Virus record (IMG/VR): IMGVR_UViG_3300037468_000790
Location: 1-21,724 of that record
Strand: one strand, 5' to 3'
Source of the DNA: a virus
DNA: 21,724 nucleotides
The position numbers and the translations under genes were made by a program. Below are positions 1 to 5,879 of the stretch, one piece after another. How positions within the stretch are numbered: position 1 is the stretch's first letter; every line of letters begins with the position of its first letter. Below the pieces are notes generated by a model. It was given only the letters and a program-made list of their open reading frames with translations. It ran no database searches and was not told the DNA's origin.

Positions 1-358
1 TCGAGGCATCGCCTCGCCCGCCCCAGTGGCCCGATGCAGTCGTCTCGGCCTGAACGGGCTCACGGGCGCTCACGCTGTCCGCGAGCCGGCCCGCTTGGAC
101 CTTGATGCGACAATTCAAGGCGTCCGCCACATCCGCAACCGTTCGCAACGTGAGGTTCCGCCCTCCAGCGAGGATCTGAGAAACAAAGGGCTTGCTCTTG
201 CTGAGACGAGCCGCCAGTTCGGCCTTCGTGATCCCCTCTCGAGCCAGAGCCTGAGCAAGAACCTCGGTGACCTCGATGATCAGTTCCTCTTGACGAAGGA
301 GTCGACGGTTCGCCGTATCGGACAGGAGTTGACGCTCGTAGTCAGTTCGCGGATTCAT
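1..358 (-). CDS. XRE-family helix-turn-helix regulator, C-terminus beyond window
   Basis: A reading frame starts at ATG 358 and stays open to the window edge (119 codons seen). Residues about 43-87 read as a Cro/CI-type helix-turn-helix: ITKAELAARL, then SKPFVSQILAG as the recognition helix, then LTLRTVADVADAL. This is the usual HTH_3/XRE pattern, as found in phage repressors and HigA-type antitoxins. Residues 1-42 form a charged helical leader. The start overlaps the stop of the preceding gene (ATGA at 355-358), so it is co-translated with the small genes upstream. It probably binds operator DNA, but the target is not visible. A lysogeny repressor, an antitoxin and a general phage regulator are all possible. 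The HTH assignment is firm; the biological role is not. Confidence 0.85.
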   Translation of the reverse strand, partial: MNPRTDYERQLLSDTANRRLLRQEELIIEVTEVLAQALAREGITKAELAARLSKSKPFVSQILAGGRNLTLRTVADVADALNCRIKVQAGRLADSVSAREPVQAETTASGHWGGRGDAS

Positions 359-501
359 CGCTCTCGCTCCTCAGCTTCTTGGTTCTCGCGCAGAATTCGC
401 AAAGCAATCTGGACATCAGCTTCGCTTAGGCGATCGGTCTTCTTCCGTAGGTCCGGCGCGGAGCCTTGATGGGCGTCTCCAGCAGATCCGCGCTCGCCCA
501 C
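355..501 (-). CDS. Small acidic helical protein, unknown function
   Basis: This is a 48-residue frame ending in a charged amphipathic helix (KKTDRLSEADVQIALRILRE, then an Asp/Glu/Arg-rich tail). I chose GTG 501 because a GGTGAGG ribosome-binding site lies 8 nt upstream and the start falls just after the stop of the possible lipoprotein gene at 512. A longer version from ATG 558 is open but would overlap that gene, and its extra residues are Arg/Ala-rich and look non-coding. The stop overlaps the start of the XRE regulator (ATGA). It could be a small partner of that regulator, but nothing in the sequence proves this. I recognise no family. Confidence 0.5.
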   Translation of the reverse strand: MGERGSAGDAHQGSAPDLRKKTDRLSEADVQIALRILRENQEAEERER

Positions 502-511
502 TTGGCACGCC

Positions 512-634
512 TCACCAGCCGTCACCCGCCGACACGCCCGGCCCGCTCCCGGTGCCATCCTGACCAGGGTCAGCGCAGGCCCAGGCCACCAAGGCGATGG
601 CGAACAGCAGCACGTACACGATCGCTCGTCTCAT
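512..634 (-). CDS. Small membrane protein or lipoprotein, 40 aa
   Basis: This short frame starts at ATG 634, overlaps the upstream stop (ATGA at 631-634) and has a GGAGG ribosome-binding site 7 nt upstream. The product begins with a two-Arg N-terminus and a hydrophobic stretch (residues 4-19, AIVYVLLFAIALVAWA). Cys20 follows, then a Gly/Ser/Pro-rich hydrophilic tail. The layout resembles a small lipoprotein signal, although the AWAC site is a poor lipobox because Leu is usual at -3. Small lipoproteins near lysis genes can be outer-membrane spanins, but the hydrolase gene lies over 2 kb away, so I make no such assignment. A simple single-span peptide is equally likely. Confidence 0.55.
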   Translation of the reverse strand: MRRAIVYVLLFAIALVAWACADPGQDGTGSGPGVSAGDGW

Positions 635-888
635 CTCTCGGCCTCCAGCAATTCCCGCGCGATCAAGCGCAACACGGTCCCGTCCGCAACTTCAACTACA
701 GCCAGCAGCGCCCGCGTCGCGCGGGCCTCGTGGGTCGTCCACCAGGGCGCGTGGACCTGTCGCAGTAGGGCATCAGTCAGAGCCGCTCGCAGCAATTCCG
801 GCACGCCCTCTGCTCGGCAAGGCTGGCCTATCACCGCCACGCTGCACGCCATCAGCGGTCGATTATTACCCCCGGCTGTGAAGTTCAC
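631..888 (-). CDS. Hypothetical protein, 85 aa
   Basis: I do not recognise this protein. GTG 888 is the preferred start because it overlaps the upstream stop (GTGA at 885-888), the coupling style used all along this operon. A TTG at 897 would add three residues but lacks a good ribosome-binding site. The C-terminal half (about residue 30 onward) is predominantly helical and Ala/Leu/Arg-rich, ending in a charged helix (VLRLIARELLEAER). Two cysteines (in MACSVAVIG and QPCRAEG) are too isolated to call a metal site. The stop overlaps the start of the small lipoprotein-like gene. Confidence 0.55.
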   Translation of the reverse strand: MNFTAGGNNRPLMACSVAVIGQPCRAEGVPELLRAALTDALLRQVHAPWWTTHEARATRALLAVVEVADGTVLRLIARELLEAER

Positions 889-1175
889 GGTGTCCAACGC
901 AATTCAGCGCCAAACTTCAAACCCTTGCGTTTCAAATTATGAGTCGCAAATGCTACGAATGATAGCTCTTCTCCTATCCTATGATAAATAGCCCCCTTCA
1001 CTACTGGGCGATCACCATCATGAAGCACCTGAGCAACCACTACTATCGGGATGCTCGGATCCACCCGCCCGAGGATCTCGTTAGTCGTGTCACGGATCGA
1101 CTTGGGCACCCGAATATCGGTTCCGGGCACCCGAGTCGGAGTCGGACGGATCTCTTCAGAACTAGTCGCGCTCAC
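885..1175 (-). CDS. Hypothetical protein, 96 aa
   Basis: The gene starts at GTG 1175, two bases after the upstream stop at 1178-1180. Its first 25 residues are Ser/Thr/Pro-rich and look disordered. A compact alpha/beta-like region follows with a hydrophobic strand (SIPIVVVAQVL) and a C-terminal basic stretch (HNLKRKGLKFG). I recognise no family. It sits between two other unknowns in a tightly packed run, so it is probably co-translated with them. No signal peptide or membrane segment is evident. Confidence 0.6.
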   Translation of the reverse strand: MSATSSEEIRPTPTRVPGTDIRVPKSIRDTTNEILGRVDPSIPIVVVAQVLHDGDRPVVKGAIYHRIGEELSFVAFATHNLKRKGLKFGAELRWTP

Positions 1176-1177
1176 GG

Positions 1178-1636
1178 TCAGACACGTCCTACCTTAAGAT
1201 ACGCAGGCGATACGGTCCAGTCTTCCAGGGTCGCGCTGATCTCCATCACGCATCGAATGTCTGGGCAGTGGAGAATGAAGTAGTAGCCAAAGCTCGCGGC
1301 GTAGCGGCGCTCAGGCGCCTGCACCGCGACGAAGCCCTCGTCTGGCGAAGGGCCTTCGAAGGTCACCGCGCTGCGCACGAGGGAGTTGTCGTCGGGGTCC
1401 AGCTCTTTGATGACCCACCTGGGCCACTTGACGATATCGTCTGGGTTGTGGATCTTCTCCGGGACCGAGTCGAGCCAGATAGTGATGCGCGAGTCGAGGG
1501 GCAAGCCCTCCTGGCCTGCGAGGATCGCAGCCTTCTCCTCACTGGTTGCGGTGCCGCGCGTGTCGCCAGGCGTGCGGCCGAAGTAGTCGTGGTACATCTC
1601 GCCGAAGTGGACACCTGTGATGCCAGTCTGTTTCAT
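1178..1636 (-). CDS. Hypothetical protein, 152 aa
   Basis: ATG 1636 is chosen because it overlaps the upstream stop (ATGA at 1633-1636). A GTG 90 bases further upstream is open but would run far into the preceding gene with low-complexity sequence. The product is soluble and mixed in composition, with several aromatic clusters (GEMYHDYFGRTPG, WPRWVIKELDPDD, SFGYYFILHCPDIRC). It has no signal peptide, membrane span or metal motif that I can see. Its place between a short coiled-coil protein and small unknowns suggests an accessory phage gene. I do not assign a function. Confidence 0.65.
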   Translation of the reverse strand: MKQTGITGVHFGEMYHDYFGRTPGDTRGTATSEEKAAILAGQEGLPLDSRITIWLDSVPEKIHNPDDIVKWPRWVIKELDPDDNSLVRSAVTFEGPSPDEGFVAVQAPERRYAASFGYYFILHCPDIRCVMEISATLEDWTVSPAYLKVGRV

Positions 1637-1911
1637 GACACGCTGCTCGAACCGACCTGTTCCTCCGAGGGAACGCCGGCAGCCAGGAGCTGCTGAACAG
1701 CGCGCGGCTCCTTCTTCGCGAACCAAACAGCCGCTCGCTGTCCGGCCAACACATCCTGTCGCGCGACGATCTTGGCTTGCTCCGCAACCAGGGTCTCAAT
1801 CTTTGCCTCAATCTCAAGAGACGAAGCGTTGAGTTCTGCATCCACCTTTGCGATCTTGGCGAGCGTAGCTTCCGCTTCCGCCTGCACTTGCTCGACCGTC
1901 TTGTCGGTCAT
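1633..1911 (-). CDS. Coiled-coil protein, 92 aa
   Basis: The start at ATG 1911 overlaps the upstream stop (ATGA at 1908-1911). Residues about 5-65 are almost continuously helical with heptad-like spacing of Ala, Leu, Ile and Val among Glu and Lys, which predicts a coiled coil. The C-terminal 25 residues are less ordered and end in a Ser/Val tail. Small coiled-coil proteins are common in phage structural and lysis regions, where they act as scaffolds or oligomerising adaptors. Nothing here chooses between these roles. Confidence 0.65.
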   Translation of the reverse strand: MTDKTVEQVQAEAEATLAKIAKVDAELNASSLEIEAKIETLVAEQAKIVARQDVLAGQRAAVWFAKKEPRAVQQLLAAGVPSEEQVGSSSVS

Positions 1912-2423
1912 CTCGATTCTCCTTGAATCAGAGTGGGCTCGCCCACAATCTCTGTCCCACGAATTCCACCCGGCAGATAACGCCGGAGATCCCGATCGTC
2001 CCGCGCAATCTTCGCCGCCTCGGCTTGAATCGCGGCGTTCGATGTCAAACCGAGCGGCGCTCCGGCCCGAAGCAGGATCGCCGCGTCGCGCGCAAGTGCT
2101 TCGCGCTTCACCCACTCCTCCGCACGTCGCGCCACGATTATCAACGCTCTCCCGAACGCTTTCGCGCCGGGACGCGTCAGGACTGCACCGACTTGCCCGC
2201 CATTGAAAAGGGTCACGTCCTCGTGATCCCACATCACGCTACGCTTCATCCCAAGGGATGCGTGACCGCGGTCCACCTGGCTCTCGGAAATTGAGATCAG
2301 AACCTCACCTAGTTCGAGAGCCTCGTTCCAAACCATATCACCCACGAGTATTCCCGCCGGCGAGAGCACAACAACTCTCTCACCGTCCAGAAGCACGCGA
2401 GTGTGGACGTTGTCGGCGGTCAC
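1908..2423 (-). CDS. Hypothetical phage protein, 171 aa
   Basis: The frame begins at GTG 2423, overlapping the upstream stop (GTGA at 2420-2423). The N-terminal 60 residues are beta-like (RVLLDGERVVVLSPAG, then VLISISESQV). A helical, Ala/Arg-rich segment follows (about residues 85-145), then a short Gly-rich tail. No catalytic motif is visible. It follows a small beta-rich protein and precedes a coiled-coil protein in the same coupled run, so a virion-associated or accessory role is plausible. I do not recognise the family. Confidence 0.65.
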   Translation of the reverse strand: MTADNVHTRVLLDGERVVVLSPAGILVGDMVWNEALELGEVLISISESQVDRGHASLGMKRSVMWDHEDVTLFNGGQVGAVLTRPGAKAFGRALIIVARRAEEWVKREALARDAAILLRAGAPLGLTSNAAIQAEAAKIARDDRDLRRYLPGGIRGTEIVGEPTLIQGESR

Positions 2424-2842
2424 AGCTTGAAAATTTTATTGGCGCCGGCGTCCCACTGCACCGCGATGTCACCGCCGTTTGGTGTGACCGGGAGTGTGCT
2501 GTTCGCCGTGTCGATGTAGACAAGCAGCGCCGATGTGCTCGCCACGCCCGACGCATAGTAAAGGTTCAATGACTCGCACGTCGCTCCCGACACCGCGCTG
2601 AATGCGTCCGTGCTCGTCAAGTCAGCCGCATCGGCAACCCCTGACGTCGTCGTCTTGGAGCTGAAGTTGTTTGGGCTCGTCGCGACCGTTCCTGCCGAGA
2701 TGTCGTCCAGAAAGTCGTCCGTCGTCACGTTCGGCGTATCCGTTCCGTGATCTGTCAGGACCGCCTTGATTGCGTCATTATTCCACGAGCGCTCTCCTCG
2801 GAGAAACTTCTCGCGTCCTAAATCATATAGACTGTTCGCCAT
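2420..2842 (-). CDS. Small beta-rich phage protein, 140 aa, possibly structural
   Basis: The start at ATG 2842 has a GGAGGG ribosome-binding site about 6 nt upstream. Residues 1-30 include LYDLGREKFLRGERSW, and the rest is rich in Ser, Thr, Ala, Asp and Gly with short alternating hydrophobics (ALLVYIDTANSTLPVTPNGG). This composition is typical of small virion decoration or structural proteins. I have the impression of having seen similar proteins in phage structural regions but can name no family. The gene follows the hydrolase gene with its start 3 bases past that stop. Its function is inferred from composition only. Confidence 0.65.
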   Translation of the reverse strand: MANSLYDLGREKFLRGERSWNNDAIKAVLTDHGTDTPNVTTDDFLDDISAGTVATSPNNFSSKTTTSGVADAADLTSTDAFSAVSGATCESLNLYYASGVASTSALLVYIDTANSTLPVTPNGGDIAVQWDAGANKIFKL

Positions 2843-2844
2843 CT

Positions 2845-3306
2845 TCAGCCCTCCTCGAAGTGCAACCGCCTAACGGACAAGACTTGCTCACGAGGGAACC
2901 AGGCGACACTAACAGAATCGTCTTGATTCCCACCAAGCACTTGAACATGATTCTCAGTGAGACCTGCAAAGAACCCTACGTGTCCAGGCGCGCGAGCAAT
3001 CTCTGGTCCCGGCTCATGCGTTCCACCACGCTTCAACACGACCACATCATAACTCGGGACCGCATCCTCCAACCCGACTTCTACCCCAACATTGAGCCAG
3101 CTCCGCGCCGCGAGGCTCTTGCTCCGCGGCAGACGCAGAAGCCAACAGACATAACTCGGGAAAGACGAACACCACGGGACCTCATCGTCCTGAGGCCAAC
3201 GATTGTCCAATCGCAACATAGCGAGAATCAGCGGATTCGCGGTGGAACCTTTTACCTCGCGGATACCGACGAATCGTTGCGCTATGTCAAACGCTGTGAT
3301 ATTCAT
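2845..3306 (-). CDS. Peptidoglycan hydrolase, TIGR02594/NlpC-P60-like (putative endolysin)
   Basis: This 153-residue protein has the layout of the TIGR02594 cysteine peptidase/amidase family, related to CHAP and NlpC/P60. The candidate nucleophile Cys46 sits in VPWCSSF, a helix with ARSWLNVG follows at 67-74, and the candidate general base His109 sits in APGHVGFFAG. A GGNQ turn (125-128) may supply the third catalytic residue. Proteins of this family cleave peptide or amide bonds in peptidoglycan and often serve as endolysins or virion lysins. There is no signal peptide, so a cytoplasmic endolysin would need a holin, and I see no convincing one nearby. The start is ATG 3306, just after a run of three tiny frames. 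Family assignment is good; endolysin versus virion lysin is open. Confidence 0.75.
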   Translation of the reverse strand: MNITAFDIAQRFVGIREVKGSTANPLILAMLRLDNRWPQDDEVPWCSSFPSYVCWLLRLPRSKSLAARSWLNVGVEVGLEDAVPSYDVVVLKRGGTHEPGPEIARAPGHVGFFAGLTENHVQVLGGNQDDSVSVAWFPREQVLSVRRLHFEEG

Positions 3307-3329
3307 TTATTTCTGCTTCGGGAGCATCT

Positions 3330-3440
3330 TCATAGCACACCAACTGTAATCGCCGCAGCGTCTGCCGCGCTCTGTGTGGCAACAATGGCGCATACGATCA
3401 GCTCGAGGGGGGAGATGCGCTCGGGATCAGTCAGCGGCAT
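3330..3440 (-). CDS. Possible 36-aa hydrophobic peptide
   Basis: A short frame starts at ATG 3440, with GGAGGAG 4-5 nt upstream, inside the end of the preceding small gene, and stops at 3330-3332. The product has a polar N-terminus (MPLTDPERISPLE) followed by a hydrophobic stretch from about residue 14 (LIVCAIVATQSAADAAAI). It could be a small membrane-active peptide, but the stretch is interrupted by Gln, Ser and Asp, so a holin is doubtful. A still shorter 8-codon frame (ATG 3333) overlaps its stop and ends just before the hydrolase start, so coupling to the hydrolase gene is another possible role. Confidence 0.4.
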   Translation of the reverse strand: MPLTDPERISPLELIVCAIVATQSAADAAAITVGVL

Positions 3441-3567
3441 CAAGCTCCTCCTCGCGTATGCGCTTCAGCAACGCGGCCTCATATGCACGGCCTTCGACCT
3501 CGAGCCCCTGCTCAAACTCCGTCCACACGTCGTCGGGAGTGCGCTCGTCAGTACTTGTAGCTGCCAC
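3427..3567 (-). CDS. Small acidic helical protein, 46 aa
   Basis: The frame starts at GTG 3567 with an AAGGA ribosome-binding site 8 nt upstream, and overlaps the end of the nuclease-like gene by 20 bases. The product is acidic and helical: TPDDVWTEFEQGLEVEGR, then ALLKRIREEELDAAD. The clear ribosome-binding site, amphipathic pattern and lack of low-complexity translation make it likely to be real. I recognise no family. Its position straight after the nuclease-like gene would suit an immunity or accessory partner, but that is speculation from position alone. Confidence 0.6.
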   Translation of the reverse strand: MAATSTDERTPDDVWTEFEQGLEVEGRAYEAALLKRIREEELDAAD

Positions 3568-4249
3568 GATAGCTTTCCTTGGCTTGTGCGGACGACCACC
3601 CTACGCGCAGATGAAATCCCTCCATCACGTGAACGTCTACCGTCTTCGTCGCGGGATTGATGATCAAGCCCATGGTCGCGCCTTTGACCAAACGGCCCAG
3701 GCGCTGGCCCACCTCACGAACGGCGGCATGCTTGCGCTCGAGAATCGCCTGCATCTTCCGCTCGTTGTGCGCGGCCTTCGTGCGCTCAGAGACCCGCGCG
3801 AGCCACGCGGCTTCCTTCGGTCCGGGCTGTCCGATTGTAGCGCGCCACTGCTGAGCCTGTAGGCCGTTGCTCGCGAGACCGGCCTTCACTTCGTACACAC
3901 GGTGATCTTCCACCAGGTCCACGGGAAAGTTGTTGCGCTCTACGTTCAGAGTGCGAGCGTCCTTGAAGCCCTGGTCCTGTAAGAAGCGCACAGCCAGCTC
4001 CTCGCCGAGGCGACCCGTTTCCAGCTTCGAGGGGCGCTCACCAGTAGGCGCTTCCATGGCCCGCCGCGAGGTGGACTTGAGAGAGCCTCCGCCGCCTCGA
4101 GTGGTCCACTGATTGCCGTGGAACTCGTGACCAGGAAGGTCGCCCGCCGCTCGTAACTCGTCTGGCATCTCATCCGGCTCAAGAAGTTCCGCAAACAATG
4201 CGCGGTCGTCCATCTCACCGTTCTCATCTACCAATGCGAACTCAGGCAC
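3548..4249 (-). CDS. GHEFHGNQWT-motif protein with PD-(D/E)XK-like nuclease domain
   Basis: This 233-residue protein starts at GTG 4249, overlapping the MuF gene stop by 8 bases. Residues 1-35 form an acidic leader. The shared motif GDLPGHEFHGNQWT is at 36-49, followed by a Gly/Ser linker. From about residue 79 the pattern GRLGEELAVRFLQDQGF, then Asp111 (NFPVDLVED), then Glu120-Val-Lys122 (VYEVKAG) matches a PD-(D/E)XK restriction-endonuclease-like core of the UPF0102/RecB-nuclease type, with Glu84 as a possible further metal ligand. The rest is basic and helical, ending in a beta-like tail. I infer that a DNA nuclease-like domain is carried as motif-tagged cargo. The fold call rests on a short motif set; activity and target are unknown. 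Confidence 0.7.
   Translation of the reverse strand: MPEFALVDENGEMDDRALFAELLEPDEMPDELRAAGDLPGHEFHGNQWTTRGGGGSLKSTSRRAMEAPTGERPSKLETGRLGEELAVRFLQDQGFKDARTLNVERNNFPVDLVEDHRVYEVKAGLASNGLQAQQWRATIGQPGPKEAAWLARVSERTKAAHNERKMQAILERKHAAVREVGQRLGRLVKGATMGLIINPATKTVDVHVMEGFHLRVGWSSAQAKESYRGSYKY
4103..4144 (-). repeat. GHEFHGNQWT motif copy 6 (nuclease-like protein)
   Basis: This copy encodes GDLPGHEFHGNQWT, residues 36-49 of the nuclease-like protein. It is preceded by DELRAA, the same L/M-R-x-A lead seen before most other copies, and followed by Thr-Arg-Gly-Gly-Gly-Gly-Ser. Confidence 0.95.
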
Positions 4250-5879
4250 CCTTCTTCTCCTTCAGCTTCTTGTCCAGACGGGCCTTGAACTCCGTCGCGG
4301 CGGGCGTCCCGAAGTGCATGACCGCGGACCACGAGGTGCCGAGCATCGCGGTCTTACCGGCAGGGTGGTCCGCCACGCGAGAAGGGCCGTCGGGACCAGC
4401 GCTCAGGCGCAGCAACTCAGCGCGCTCTGCGAGACGTGCAGGAGTCAGAGCCATATTGCTATTCCTGAACTTCCGTGCGAGAGCAGAATAAAAAGCCAAC
4501 CCTTCCTGCTCGAAGCCGAGTTTGCCCCACGCGTATCCGCCCACGTTGAGGTTCGCCTGGAGCCTGACCTCGTCCACGCCCATCCTCTCGTACAGCGCGA
4601 CACTGTCCACGAGCATCTTCGTCGCGACACCCTCACCCTGGCGCGCGAGCGGCAGCGTGAAATACTCGTGCTCTGCGCGCAGGACATCTCCGTCTCGTTC
4701 GAAAACCCGCTGGATGTGCGCCGCGCTCTCGGATCCATGAACCACGTCCAGCTTCACGGTAAACTTCTCGAGGCTGAGTCGCAGGCTCACTACTGGATCC
4801 GTTCCCCCTACCGCCTCGGCCATGATGTCAGACGTACCACCCAGCAGCGCTTCGGTCTTTTCTCGGCTCAAATCCAAAACACTCGCTGCCGTTTCTAAAA
4901 ACTGCTCGCGCGATGTTGGATCCCCGTCCAAGTCATAGAACCGCGCGTCCTTAATAGATTTGAAAGAACCAGATCCCCCCGAACTACCCGCACCCTTGCC
5001 GGTCCACTGGTTGCCGTGGAATTCGTGTCCGGGGAGGTCACCGAGCCAGCGCGCCGCCGCGCGCCGCGGGAACGTCAGCACCGTCGTGCAGCGACAGTTG
5101 GGATGGAGCGGCGGATTCTCGATCTCCGTGCCGTCCTCGTCCGAGAACGGCTCCTCGAGATCAGCCGTCTCCTGGTCCATCGCCTCGCAGAGCGGGCAGA
5201 GCCTGTCGTCCGGCGTGACAATCCACTTGCGGAGAGTGCCGTCCGGCAGCTCGCCCGCGTCGCGCGCTGCGCGCCATTCAGCACGTTGGCCCTCGTTCGA
5301 GGCGCGCATCGTCTCGGTCCGCGCGATGAGCCTACCGCGGTCCGCGAGGAGCTTGTCGGCGTACGCCTGCACGCGTCGCTCCATCCACTCCGTCGTGACA
5401 TCCACCGGCACACGAATCGCGACGTTTCCGGCCCACAGCTTCGCGCCGGGGCTCGCGAGGATCTCTGCGCGCAGCGCCCGCACCGCCTCCGCTTGGTCGG
5501 AGCGCAGACCGACGATGGAGCGGAGCAGGCGCGCGGCCTCGGCCGGCGGGATGCCCTGCTCGAAGATCGCAGCAACCGTCTCGCGCAGCGCGGCACGCAT
5601 CTCAACCGTCGTCTCCGTGACGAGCCTCGCAGCGTGTGCTCGCGCCCATGCGACGGCCCGAGGATTCGTCAGCTCGAAGGAGCCGCGGAGTGGGCCGGCC
5701 TTCGGGGTCGGGCGCTTGGCGAGGCGCAAATGCCCTGCCTGCCCGACCTTAAGCGCATACCCCTCATACTTGGCAAAGCGATCCGCCCAGCTAAAGGTAG
5801 TGGACGCGAATGGGCGCACGCCTAGCTCGACGTCCAGCTCCTCTTCGTACAGTGCTGCGTCCCTCGTCACGGTCCGCAC
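4242..5879 (-). CDS. Mu gpF-like head morphogenesis protein fused to motif and GNAT domain
   Basis: This 545-residue protein starts at GTG 5879, immediately after the upstream stop. Residues about 60-270 are Mu gpF-like: a helical region, then TRTETMRASNEG-type sequence, then the metal-binding signature Cys228-x2-Cys231 (LCPLCEAMD) and His259-x2-Cys262-x-Cys264 (PPLHPNCRCT). Family members are minor head proteins linked to portal and head assembly. The shared motif is at 280-293, followed by a Gly/Ser linker. A C-terminal domain resembles a GNAT acetyltransferase: the acyl-CoA loop RQGEGVA (413-419), a helix (TKMLVDSVALYERMG) and GGYAWGKLGF (447-456). The last 70 residues are basic and helical. 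Fusion of MuF to enzyme or toxin domains is known from phages; here the joint is the same peptide used in three neighbouring genes. Confidence 0.88.
   Translation of the reverse strand: MRTVTRDAALYEEELDVELGVRPFASTTFSWADRFAKYEGYALKVGQAGHLRLAKRPTPKAGPLRGSFELTNPRAVAWARAHAARLVTETTVEMRAALRETVAAIFEQGIPPAEAARLLRSIVGLRSDQAEAVRALRAEILASPGAKLWAGNVAIRVPVDVTTEWMERRVQAYADKLLADRGRLIARTETMRASNEGQRAEWRAARDAGELPDGTLRKWIVTPDDRLCPLCEAMDQETADLEEPFSDEDGTEIENPPLHPNCRCTTVLTFPRRAAARWLGDLPGHEFHGNQWTGKGAGSSGGSGSFKSIKDARFYDLDGDPTSREQFLETAASVLDLSREKTEALLGGTSDIMAEAVGGTDPVVSLRLSLEKFTVKLDVVHGSESAAHIQRVFERDGDVLRAEHEYFTLPLARQGEGVATKMLVDSVALYERMGVDEVRLQANLNVGGYAWGKLGFEQEGLAFYSALARKFRNSNMALTPARLAERAELLRLSAGPDGPSRVADHPAGKTAMLGTSWSAVMHFGTPAATEFKARLDKKLKEKKGA
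5001..5042 (-). repeat. GHEFHGNQWT motif copy 5 (MuF-GNAT protein)
   Basis: This copy encodes GDLPGHEFHGNQWT at residues 280-293, exactly between the MuF zinc-type region and the GNAT-like domain. The lead differs (AARWL in place of LRxA). Several third codon positions differ from the copy at 4103. Confidence 0.95.

Noticed and set aside
3330-3440. Holin for the hydrolase
   Set aside because: The hydrophobic stretch is short and broken by polar residues and lacks the charged C-terminus usual in holins. I list it only as a possible peptide.
2770-3660. Plus-strand open frame of 296 codons
   Set aside because: It runs antisense across the hydrolase and small genes, which have a recognised active site and ribosome-binding sites on the other strand. 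The translation has no domain signature.
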